DNA of 64,000 nucleotides, taken from the NCBI GenBank assembly GCA_902767775.1, contig CACXIP010000004.1, positions 1-64,000 of the forward strand, written 5' to 3'. Below, in pieces: positions 8,053 to 15,091 of the stretch. The notes under the pieces were generated by a model. That model was given only the letters and a program-made list of their open reading frames with translations, was not told the origin of the DNA and ran no database searches. Each line of letters begins with the position of its first letter. Position 1 is the first letter of the stretch. Source of the DNA: an uncultured Prevotellaceae bacterium (lineage in GTDB: Bacteria > Bacteroidota > Bacteroidia > Bacteroidales > Bacteroidaceae). The translations under genes and the position numbers were made by a program.

Positions 8053-9501
8053 ATGAGAATGAGAAACATCGTTGCTGCCCTCTGTGTCGTCACCCTCGTG
8101 GCGCTCACAGGATGCATGGGCGGCAAGTCGGCCACCTCATCGGGAAGGGGTGGCGAGGTCACCGGCGTGGGCGGAGGAAGATCCTTCAAGGAGCCTGCGC
8201 CATATGGCATGACCATGGTCAAGAGAGGATTCCTCAAGATGGGCATCGACCAGCAGGACACACTGTGGGGCAAGCAGACCCCCGTCAAGGAAATTTCCGT
8301 CGACGGGTTCTGGATGGACGAGACCGAGGTGACCAACTCCAAATACAAGCAGTTTGTCTTCTGGGTGCGCGACTCCATCATCCGCGAGCGCCTCGCCGAC
8401 CCCGCCTATGGTGGCGACGAGACCTACAAAATCACAGAGGACAAGAACGGCGACCCCGTGACACCCCACCTCGACTGGAAGAAGTCGCTGCCGCGCAAGC
8501 CCAACGAGGATGAGTTGCGTGCCATCGAGAGCCTCTACATCACCAACCCCGTCACCGGTGAGAAGTCGCTCGACGCCAGTCAGCTCAACTACCGCTATGA
8601 AATCTACGACTACACCACGGCGGCGCTGAGGCGCAACAGGCTGCGCCCTGAGGAGCGCAACCTCAACACCGATATCGTCGTCGACCCCAACGAGGAGGTG
8701 ATGATATCCAAGGACACCGCATACATCGACGACGAGGGACGCATCGTCAGAGAGACCATCAACCGGCCGCTCTCCGGACCGTGGGACTTCCTCAACACCT
8801 ATATCGTCAACATCTACCCCGACACCACATGTTGGGTCAACGACTTCCGCAACTCCGACAACGAGATGTATCTGCGCAACTATTTCAGCAACCCCACCTA
8901 CAACGACTATCCCGTGGTGGGCGTGACATGGGAACAGGCCAACGCCTTCTGCGCATGGCGCACCGACTACCTGCTCAAGGGCCTCGGACCAGAGGCTCGC
9001 TATGTGCAGCGCTACCGTCTGCCCACAGAGGCAGAGTGGGAGTATGCCGCCCGTGGCAAGGACGGTGCGGAGTTCCCTTGGGAGAATGAGGATGTGAAGA
9101 ATGGCGACGGGTGCTTCTACGCCAACTTCAAGCCCGACAAGGGCAACTACACCAAGGACGGCAACCTCATCACCAGCAAGGTGGGCATCTATTCCGCCAA
9201 CACCAACGGCCTCTTCGATATGGCGGGCAACGTGGCGGAATGGACCAGTACCATCTTTACCGAGGCGGGTGTCGACGCCATGAACGACCTCAACCCGCAG
9301 TTGGAATACAAGGCTGCCAAGGAAGACCCCTACAGGCTCAAGAAAAAGAGCGTCCGCGGCGGTTCGTGGAAAGACCCCGAGTCGTATATCCGCTCCGCAT
9401 GGCGCTCATGGGAATACCAAAACCAGCCGCGCTCTTACATCGGCTTCCGCTGCGTACGCAGCATCGCCTCATCATCAAGCGTAAAACAGAAGAAAAGATA
9501 G
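8053..9501 (+). CDS. gldK: T9SS ring lipoprotein GldK/PorK
   Basis: This 482-residue lipoprotein has the lipobox LTGC with Cys21. The rest is an FGE-sulfatase (SUMF1-like) fold, with MTMVKRGFLKMG near residue 55, EWEYAARGK in the middle, and RGGSWKDP...YIGFRCVRS at the end. In the T9SS, GldK/PorK forms the periplasmic ring with GldN/PorN under the outer membrane. The ATG at 8053 is preferred over a GTG six bases upstream. It lies between porP and gldL; the gap to gldL (about 90 bp) is filled with two short-repeat arrays. Confidence 0.93.
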   Translation: MRMRNIVAALCVVTLVALTGCMGGKSATSSGRGGEVTGVGGGRSFKEPAPYGMTMVKRGFLKMGIDQQDTLWGKQTPVKEISVDGFWMDETEVTNSKYKQFVFWVRDSIIRERLADPAYGGDETYKITEDKNGDPVTPHLDWKKSLPRKPNEDELRAIESLYITNPVTGEKSLDASQLNYRYEIYDYTTAALRRNRLRPEERNLNTDIVVDPNEEVMISKDTAYIDDEGRIVRETINRPLSGPWDFLNTYIVNIYPDTTCWVNDFRNSDNEMYLRNYFSNPTYNDYPVVGVTWEQANAFCAWRTDYLLKGLGPEARYVQRYRLPTEAEWEYAARGKDGAEFPWENEDVKNGDGCFYANFKPDKGNYTKDGNLITSKVGIYSANTNGLFDMAGNVAEWTSTIFTEAGVDAMNDLNPQLEYKAAKEDPYRLKKKSVRGGSWKDPESYIRSAWRSWEYQNQPRSYIGFRCVRSIASSSSVKQKKR

Positions 9502-9544
9502 TTAGACAGGTCCGACAAGTCCGACAAGTCCGACAGGTCCGACG
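9502..9544 (+). repeat. 9-bp tandem repeat, TCYGACRRG family
   Basis: Starting at the gldK stop codon, one degenerate (TTAGACAGG) and four good units (TCCGACAAG/TCCGACAGG) follow at 9-bp spacing. The array fills the intercistronic gap together with the next repeat. Confidence 0.85.
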
Positions 9545-9548
9545 AAAA

Positions 9549-9585
9549 ATCTCAAATCTCAAATCTCAAACCTCAAACCTCAAGC
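9549..9585 (+). repeat. 7-bp tandem repeat, CTCAAAY family
   Basis: Five heptads (CTCAAAT, CTCAAAT, CTCAAAC, CTCAAAC, CTCAAGC) lie between the 9-bp array and the gldL start at 9592. Confidence 0.8.
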
Positions 9586-9591
9586 ATCCCC

Positions 9592-10611
9592 ATGACCAGA
9601 TATAGTAAATTCAATGTCATCTACCTGCTCCAGAAATGGATGGACAGCGTGCCAGGACAGACCTTCCTCAACTACGCATACAGTTGGGGTGCGTCAATCG
9701 TGATCCTGGGAACCCTTTTCAAACTGACCCATATCCCGGGCGCCAACCTCATGCTGTTCATCGGTATGGGCACCGAGGTGTTCGTGTTCTTCATCTCTGC
9801 CTTCGATCGGCCTTTCGACAAGACGACCGACGGTATGGACCTCCAGACACATTATGGGGAAAACCTCTCCCCAGCCATCTCCGAAGGAGAGGGAGTGTCT
9901 GACGGGTCTGACGAGTCTGACAAGTCCGACGTTGCTGGAGTGGCTGCCGCATATGGCAGTGGCGGCGGCGTTGTCGGCGGCAGCGGTGGTGTTGTCGGTG
10001 GCAGTGGCGGCGTTGTCGGCGGCAGTGGCGGCGTTGTCGGTGGCAGTGGCGGCGTTGTCGGTGGCAGTGGCGGCACTATCATTATCGGCGGCATCCCCGG
10101 TCAGTCCGACCAGTCCGACCAGTCCGACATGTCCGACGTGTCCGACGGTGTTGCTGGTGTTGCTGGTGCTGGTGTTGCCGGTGTGGCTGTGGCAGGCGCT
10201 GGCGGCGCTGGCGGTCCTGGCGGTGTCTCCACTACATGGCTCGGACAGCAGCAACAAGTGTCGCCTGAGATGGCTGAGGCCACTGAGAACTATGTAGAGG
10301 AACTTAAGAAGCTCACTGAGATGCTTGGAAAGGTCAACGAACAGAGCATACGCCTGACCCGCGACTCCGAGGAGATGGAGAATCTCAACCGCACGCTCAC
10401 CGGCATCTGCAAGGTGTATGAGATGCAGCTCAAGAGCGCCAGTCAGCAGATTGGCACCATCGACCAAATCAACGACCAGACGAAGCACATGGCACAGCAG
10501 ATAGAGCAACTCAACCAAATCTACGCACGCATGATAGAGGCCATGACGGTCAATATGAGGGGCGCTGCTCCCTCGCAGCCCGGTGCACAACCCATCAACC
10601 TCAATCCATAG
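9592..10611 (+). CDS. gldL: T9SS inner-membrane motor subunit GldL with repeat-encoded insert
   Basis: This 339-residue protein begins with two transmembrane helices (about residues 30-50 and 53-70; YSWGASIVILGTLFKLTHIP, MLFIGMGTEVFVFFIS) that mark GldL/PorL, the inner-membrane partner of GldM in the proton-driven T9SS motor. The C-terminal third (from about residue 222) is the expected coiled coil (ENYVEELKKLTEMLGKVNEQ...). Between them, about residues 95-220, is an unusual low-complexity insert: Ser-Asp repeats (SDGSDESDKSD), five or more GGSGGVV heptapeptides, a second Ser-Asp block (SDQSDQSDMSDVSD) and an Ala-Gly-Val stretch. The Ser-Asp blocks are encoded by the same 9-bp DNA repeat found between genes. 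The protein is longer than I expect for the family. It is followed 18 bp later by gldM. Confidence 0.92.
   Translation: MTRYSKFNVIYLLQKWMDSVPGQTFLNYAYSWGASIVILGTLFKLTHIPGANLMLFIGMGTEVFVFFISAFDRPFDKTTDGMDLQTHYGENLSPAISEGEGVSDGSDESDKSDVAGVAAAYGSGGGVVGGSGGVVGGSGGVVGGSGGVVGGSGGVVGGSGGTIIIGGIPGQSDQSDQSDMSDVSDGVAGVAGAGVAGVAVAGAGGAGGPGGVSTTWLGQQQQVSPEMAEATENYVEELKKLTEMLGKVNEQSIRLTRDSEEMENLNRTLTGICKVYEMQLKSASQQIGTIDQINDQTKHMAQQIEQLNQIYARMIEAMTVNMRGAAPSQPGAQPINLNP
9898..9930 (+). repeat. 9-bp TCYGACRRG repeat inside gldL (first block)
   Basis: Four units (TCTGACGGG, TCTGACGAG, TCTGACAAG, TCCGAC) in frame with gldL, encoding SDGSDESDKSD. Confidence 0.85.
9958..10080 (+). repeat. 21-bp tandem repeat inside gldL (GGSGGVV)
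   Basis: A 21-bp unit, about GGCAGTGGCGGCGTTGTCGGT, is repeated five to six times and encodes Gly-Gly-Ser-Gly-Gly-Val-Val. The copies are nearly identical, so the block is prone to length change by slippage. Confidence 0.85.
10105..10146 (+). repeat. 9-bp TCYGACRRG repeat inside gldL (second block)
   Basis: Five TCCGAC units at exact 9-bp spacing (spacers CAG, CAG, ATG, GTG), in frame, encoding SDQSDQSDMSDVSD. Confidence 0.85.
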
Positions 10612-10629
10612 TACAACAACTCCACGACA

Positions 10630-12186
10630 ATGGCTATCAAGAAAAGACCGGTCTCGCCGCGCCAGAAGATGATCAACCTCATGTATGTCGTCCTCATGGC
10701 CATGCTTGCCCTCAACATCTCCACAGAGGTGCTCGATGGCTTCTCCATCGTGGAGGAAAGCCTCAAGCGCACCACTGCCAACTCGTCGAAGGAGAACCTC
10801 GCCATGATGGCTGACCTCGACGAGCAGATGAAGGCCAACCCCGTGAAGGTGAAGGAGTGGTTTGAGAAAGCTCAAGGCGTCAAGTCCATGACCGACTCGC
10901 TCTATGACTTCGCCCAGCAACTCAAGGAGGCGATTGTCAAAGAGGCTGACGGCAAGGACGGAGACCTCAACAATATCCGCAACAAGGAAGATCTGGAGGC
11001 TGCCACACAGGTGATGCTCGCCCCTGGCACCGGCAAAGGAAAAAAACTCTTCCAGGCCATCAACTCCTACCGCGAGCGCATCCTTAAGATGGTGGATGAC
11101 CCCAGACAGAAAGAAATCATCACCAGCAACCTCTCCACCGAAGTGCCCAAAGGAGCCAACACACTGGGGAAGAACTGGCAGGAATATATGTTCGAGGACA
11201 TGCCCGTGGCGGCTGCCGTCACCCTGCTTACCAAACTGCAGAGCGACATCCGCTATGCGGAGGGAGAGGTGCTCCACTCCCTCGTCGCCAACATCGGACT
11301 GAAGGACATCAGGGTCAACAAACTCGAGGCGTTTGTCGTGCCCGACAAGACGACGCTCTATCCGGGCGAGCGCCTCACCGCCAACATCATCATGGCGGCG
11401 GTGGACACCACGCAGCAGCCCGAGATATTCATCAACGGCACACGCATCAACTCGCCCAACGGCACCTATTCGTTCAGCGCAGGAGGGGTGGGAGAGCACA
11501 CCTTTGGCGGCTATATCCTCATGAAGAATGCCGATGGCGAAATCGTGAGGCGCGACTTCAAGCAGAAGTACAACGTCATCTCACCGCCATCGGGAGCCAC
11601 CGTGGCTGCCGACCTCATGAACGTGCTCTACGCAGGATTCCACAACCCCATCAGCGTGAGCAGTTCGGGCATCCCGCAGAACGCCGTGTCGCTCTCCATG
11701 ACAGGCGGTACGCTCACCTCGCAGGGCAACGGACACTACATCGCCGTGCCGGCAGCCGTGGGACAGGATGTCACCTTCACCGTCACCGGTACCGACCGGG
11801 GGACCTCACGCACCATGGGGCAGGCCACTTTCCACGTGCGCAAACTGCCTGACCCAACGGCCTATATCGCCCTCGGCACCGACCGCTTCAAAGGCGGACG
11901 CCTTGCCAAGGCCTCGCTCATGAACCTCAACAGCCTCAGAGCCGCCATCGACGACGGACTCCTCGACATCGAGTTCAAGGTGGGCAGTTTCGAGACTGTC
12001 TTCTACGACAATATGGGCAACGCAGTGCCTATGGCTTCCAACGGCGCCGCCTTCTCCGAGCGGCAGAAGGATGCTTTCAGAAAACTCTCACGCAACAAGC
12101 GATTCTATATCACCAACGTGACGGCCACCGGACCCGACGGCATCACCCGCAAACTGCCGCAGGCGATGGAGGTCATCGTGAACTAA
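10630..12186 (+). CDS. gldM: T9SS motor protein GldM/PorM
   Basis: This 518-residue protein has one N-terminal transmembrane helix (MINLMYVVLMAMLALNIS, about residues 16-33) and a long periplasmic part. The start MAIKKRPVSPRQKMINLMYV is typical of GldM. The family forms the rotor shaft of the T9SS, joining the GldL inner-membrane motor to the GldK/GldN ring through four periplasmic domains. Length is normal. It lies 18 bp after gldL and 9 bp before gldN, so the three are translationally close. Confidence 0.95.
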   Translation: MAIKKRPVSPRQKMINLMYVVLMAMLALNISTEVLDGFSIVEESLKRTTANSSKENLAMMADLDEQMKANPVKVKEWFEKAQGVKSMTDSLYDFAQQLKEAIVKEADGKDGDLNNIRNKEDLEAATQVMLAPGTGKGKKLFQAINSYRERILKMVDDPRQKEIITSNLSTEVPKGANTLGKNWQEYMFEDMPVAAAVTLLTKLQSDIRYAEGEVLHSLVANIGLKDIRVNKLEAFVVPDKTTLYPGERLTANIIMAAVDTTQQPEIFINGTRINSPNGTYSFSAGGVGEHTFGGYILMKNADGEIVRRDFKQKYNVISPPSGATVAADLMNVLYAGFHNPISVSSSGIPQNAVSLSMTGGTLTSQGNGHYIAVPAAVGQDVTFTVTGTDRGTSRTMGQATFHVRKLPDPTAYIALGTDRFKGGRLAKASLMNLNSLRAAIDDGLLDIEFKVGSFETVFYDNMGNAVPMASNGAAFSERQKDAFRKLSRNKRFYITNVTATGPDGITRKLPQAMEVIVN

Positions 12187-12195
12187 CAACCATTT

Positions 12196-13248
12196 ATGCC
12201 AATGAGACGCTTCATAACCATACTGCTCTTTGCCTGTCTCGCCGGCGGCGTGATGGCGCAGCCGCAGGCCCGTCGCAACAAGCAGCAACAGGCCAACAAG
12301 TCGAACAGCAACACCATCACCACCCGCGCGCGCATCGGGTTCCCCACCACCGCCACCATGTCCGACGACGTGGTGTGGCGCCGAGATATCTACCGCGAGA
12401 TGAGTCTCGAGGATGACGCCAATGCCGGACTCTACTATCCCGTGGAGCCGATGGGCACGCAGATGAACCTTTTCACCTACCTCTTCAAACTCATGATGTC
12501 GGGATATATCAAGGCATACGAGTATAGGCTCGACGGCAACGAGGTGTTTGATGAGTCGGCGAAAGTCAAACTGCTCGACTTCCTCGACAACTACCACATC
12601 TACTATGAGCGCAAGGACGGAAAGGTGAGGCTCGACAACAGCGACATCCCCTCGCGTGAGGTAAAGGGCTATTACATCAAGGAGAGCGCCTACTACGACC
12701 AGGGCACTTCCACCTTCCACCGCAAGGTGCTTGCCCTCTGTCCCATCATGATGCGTGAGGACGACTTCGGCGACGGAGCAACCAAATATCCGCTCTTCTG
12801 GGTGAAATACGACGATGTGGCTCCCTATCTGAGCAAGCAGACCATCATGACGAGCAACATCAACAATGCTGCCACCATGAGCATCGACGACTTCTTCACA
12901 CTCAACCGCTACAAGGGAAAAATCTACAAGACCACCAATATGCTGGGGCGCACCCTGGCACAGTATTGCCCTGACGACTCCACCATGGCGTTGGAGCAGA
13001 AGCGCATTGAGCAGGAACTGCTTGACTTTGAGAAAAACCTCTTTGGCGACCAGGCAAAGAAGGACTCACTCGACAGCATCGCCAAGTTGCAGGCCGACAC
13101 CAAGACCAAGGTGAAGAAGCGCAACCGCCGCTCTGGTTCCGATGCTGGCGAGGAGAAAACGACGAAGGTGAAGAAGACACGCCGCTCGTCGCCATCTTCG
13201 GCTGCCACCACCGGCACCCGCGTCTCCGTCAGGAGAGAGAGGCACTGA
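12196..13248 (+). CDS. gldN: T9SS ring protein GldN/PorN
   Basis: This 350-residue periplasmic protein has a signal peptide (about residues 1-22, ending GGVMAQ). The core with DVVWRRDIYREMSLEDDANAGLYYPVEP is typical of GldN/PorN, which forms the ring with GldK and contacts GldM. The C-terminal 50 residues are Lys/Arg-rich and repetitive (KVKKRNRRSG, KVKKTRRSS). ATG 12196 or ATG 12202 could be the start. It ends the T9SS block; a 12-unit repeat array follows at once. Confidence 0.93.
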   Translation: MPMRRFITILLFACLAGGVMAQPQARRNKQQQANKSNSNTITTRARIGFPTTATMSDDVVWRRDIYREMSLEDDANAGLYYPVEPMGTQMNLFTYLFKLMMSGYIKAYEYRLDGNEVFDESAKVKLLDFLDNYHIYYERKDGKVRLDNSDIPSREVKGYYIKESAYYDQGTSTFHRKVLALCPIMMREDDFGDGATKYPLFWVKYDDVAPYLSKQTIMTSNINNAATMSIDDFFTLNRYKGKIYKTTNMLGRTLAQYCPDDSTMALEQKRIEQELLDFEKNLFGDQAKKDSLDSIAKLQADTKTKVKKRNRRSGSDAGEEKTTKVKKTRRSSPSSAATTGTRVSVRRERH

Positions 13249-13259
13249 TGGCTGTCTGG

Positions 13260-13370
13260 CAGGTCCGACAGGTCCGACAGGTCCGACAAGTCTGACAAGT
13301 CCGACAAGTCTGACAAGCCTGACAAGTCCGACAGGTCTGACAGGTCCGACAAGTCTGACAGGTCCGACAA
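13260..13370 (+). repeat. 9-bp tandem repeat, TCYGACRRG family, 12 units
   Basis: Twelve units of (T/C)CYGACARG with exact 9-bp spacing, from 12 bp after the gldN stop to just before the next gene. It is one of the two longest arrays of the family in the window. A mixture of CCGAC and CTGAC units is seen, so units diverge by C/T transitions. Confidence 0.9.
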
Positions 13371-13469
13371 AAATTAAAACGAGAAAAAACTATGTCACAG
13401 GATTTTTTGCCACATCATGGAGGCTATAAAAAACTGCGTGTCTATAAGGTCACGGAGATAATCTATGAC

Positions 13470-14102
13470 ATGACTTATTGTCCGACAAGTCCGACAGGCA
13501 AGAAGGGGTCTGTTGTTCTCTTGATTCTGCTCTTTTTATTGCCTTTGGCGGCAAAGGCTCAACTCAGTCTTGGTGTGAGGGGAGGATATAATCTTACGCA
13601 TCTCTCCCTTACCAGCGATGACATCAAGACCAACCGCTATGGGTTTTTCGTCGGACCGGCGCTATGCATCAACCTGCCCATAGTGGGATTGGGGCTCGAT
13701 GCCGCTGCGCTCTACGACCAGCGCGAGGCACGTATTGGCGATGACCCTGTGACTGACATTAAGCAGAAGACCGTGAACATTCCAATCAACCTGAGGTATA
13801 ATTTCGCTCCCGATGCCCCGCTGTCGCTCTTCATCTTCGCCGGACCGCAGTTCAGTTTCAACCTCAACGAAGACAAGAAGATGCTAGACACGATGAGGGA
13901 GTGGCGCTTCAACAAGTCGGTGATGAGTGTGAACGTAGGTGCGGGAGCTGCCATAGTCAGAAACCTGCAGCTGTCGCTCAACTACAACATCGTGTGCGGC
14001 GAGACCGCCACCATCACCTCTTTGCAGGATGTCGTCGATGGAGTGAAGGAACACAAGGCCAAGGCCCACGCCTGGCAATTGGCGCTGTCCCTCTATTTTT
14101 GA
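13470..14102 (+). CDS. Outer-membrane beta-barrel protein (PorT-like family)
   Basis: Taken from ATG 13470 this is a 210-residue protein; an upstream in-frame ATG at 13392 would add 26 residues that do not look like a signal peptide. The signal peptide is KKGSVVLLILLFLLPLAAKA, cleaved before QLSLGVRGGYN. The mature part is a small barrel of the outer_membrane_beta-brl_2 type, with GGYNLTHL, YGFFVGPALCINLPI, GLDAAALYDQ, NIPINLRYNF and a terminal Phe (LALSLYF). Two units of the 9-bp DNA repeat lie inside the coding region just before the signal peptide (encoding CPTSPTG). It lies after gldN but is not a known T9SS part. Function unknown. Confidence 0.75.
   Translation: MTYCPTSPTGKKGSVVLLILLFLLPLAAKAQLSLGVRGGYNLTHLSLTSDDIKTNRYGFFVGPALCINLPIVGLGLDAAALYDQREARIGDDPVTDIKQKTVNIPINLRYNFAPDAPLSLFIFAGPQFSFNLNEDKKMLDTMREWRFNKSVMSVNVGAGAAIVRNLQLSLNYNIVCGETATITSLQDVVDGVKEHKAKAHAWQLALSLYF
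13480..13498 (+). repeat. 9-bp TCYGACRRG repeat at start of barrel gene
   Basis: Two units (TCCGACAAG, TCCGACAGG) within the first codons of the gene at 13470, read in the frame CCG-ACA-AGT (Pro-Thr-Ser), a different frame from that used in gldL. Confidence 0.7.
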
Positions 14103-14154
14103 TACGAAAGGGATAAAGGATTTGCGGTAGTGGGCCGACGTGAAATATGAATGT

Positions 14155-14312
14155 AATAGAGTGCCCTGCGGGCAGAAATGGTAAAAAAATGAATAAGAAA
14201 ATGATAAAAGAAAGAATAAGCAAAGGGAATATTATTATCTTACCATTTTCTTAGTGATTTTGTAATAATTTCTCGCCTTTGGCGACTTTATTCATAGAAA
14301 AAGAGTGCCTTA
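14155..14312 (+). repeat. Direct repeat flanking the GxxExxY gene, left copy
   Basis: Contains GAGTGCCCTGCGGGCAGAAA, then TGGTAAAAAAATGAATAAGA, AAATGATAAAAGAAAGAATA, a divergent middle with ATTATCTTACC, then TAATTTCTCGCCTTTGGCGA and CTTTATTCAT. The same order of blocks recurs at 14859-15010. TTACCATTTT near 14240 is complementary to AAATGGTAA near 14176, so the unit may fold back. Confidence 0.8.
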
Positions 14313-14378
14313 CTGGGCAGAAGAAACAGCTATGCAGAAAGCCAATAATTTATAATTGGAACTAATGATTTCTTGATT

Positions 14379-14804
14379 ATGGACTTGATCAAAGAGCATA
14401 ATAGGAAGTATAATTTCTTCCGAGAGATAACGGGTGAAGCCATGAGGGTACATAACAAATACTCGTCTGGTTTGTTAGAGTCTGCTTATGAAGCCGCACT
14501 TGCATATCTTTTGGGACAAAAAGGATATAAAGTAGATCGACAGGTGTATTTGCCTATTTTTTGGGATGATGTGCAATTGGATCAATGCTATCGTATTGAT
14601 ATTATAGTAAATGATGATGTCATTTTAGAGTTGAAGGCATTGCCACATATAGATTTACCGCATCGCAAACAGTTATGGAACTACATGCATTTGACACATA
14701 AACAGTATGGTATGTTGATTAACTTTGGTGCCGACCGTCTCTATAGTGAATGGTATGAACGTAATTCAGAGACAGGAATGATTGATCAGATACGACTTCT
14801 TTAG
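14379..14804 (+). CDS. GxxExxY family protein (PD-(D/E)XK nuclease-like)
   Basis: This 141-residue protein carries the motif that names the family, GLLESAY (residues about 33-39), and downstream RIDIIVNDDVILELKAL, which fits the D...ExK core of PD-(D/E)XK nucleases. No signal peptide or membrane segment. ATG 14379 is preferred to a TTG six bases earlier. The gene is clearly AT-richer than the T9SS and priA genes on either side and lies between two copies of a roughly 150-bp direct repeat, which suggests acquisition as a cassette. The biological role of the family is not settled; nuclease activity is inferred from the fold-type motif only. Confidence 0.88.
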   Translation: MDLIKEHNRKYNFFREITGEAMRVHNKYSSGLLESAYEAALAYLLGQKGYKVDRQVYLPIFWDDVQLDQCYRIDIIVNDDVILELKALPHIDLPHRKQLWNYMHLTHKQYGMLINFGADRLYSEWYERNSETGMIDQIRLL

Positions 14805-14827
14805 ACTTTTGTTTTGCATTTCGATCA

Positions 14828-15010
14828 TTGATTTTCGCCTAGGCGACTTTATTTAAAAAGAGTGCCCTATGGGCAGAAATGGTAAAAAAATGAATAAGAA
14901 AATGATAAAAGAAAGAATAACAGGAAAAGGAAATGATATTATCTTACCTTTTTTTTTAATTATTTTCTTATAATTTCTCGCCATAGGCGACTTAATTCAT
15001 TGAAAAGAGA
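14828..15010 (+). repeat. Direct repeat flanking the GxxExxY gene, right copy
   Basis: Starts with ATTGATTTTCGCCTAGGCGA then CTTTATTTAAAAAGAGTGCC, continues with the near-identical CAGAAATGGTAAAAAAATGA block up to about 14920, then ATTATCTTACC and TAATTTCTCGCCATAGGCGA again near 14970-14990. A TTTCGCC-n-GGCGACTT block therefore occurs three times around the gene (about 14270, 14832, 14976). Confidence 0.8.
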
Positions 15011-15048
15011 ACGTTGCGATTCAATCCTTTAAATCTATCCATTTTTCA

Positions 15049-15090
15049 ATATTAATTTTTTATCTTTCATCTTTAATCTTTCATTTCTTT
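15049..15090 (+). repeat. 7-bp tandem repeat, TTTMATC family
   Basis: Heptads TTTTATC, TTTCATC, TTTAATC, TTTCATT run right up to the priA start. A closely similar array is at 34525-34558. Confidence 0.7.
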
Positions 15091-15091
15091 C

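Noticed and set aside
9694-11499. 601-residue minus-strand frame opposite gldL-gldM
   Set aside because: It is antisense to two well-recognised genes and arises because the repeats and high GC content lack stops on both strands.
12924-13370. Minus-strand frame with repeated Leu-Ser-Asp
   Set aside because: It is made of the 9-bp repeat array and antisense gldN; no domain, and explained by the stop-free repeat.
13260-13370. CRISPR array reading of the 9-bp repeats
   Set aside because: Units are 9 bp with no spacers and there are no cas genes.
14155-15010. CRISPR-like or IS-like interpretation of the repeats around the GxxExxY gene
   Set aside because: Only two composite copies, no regular spacers, no transposase and no terminal inverted repeats of an IS.
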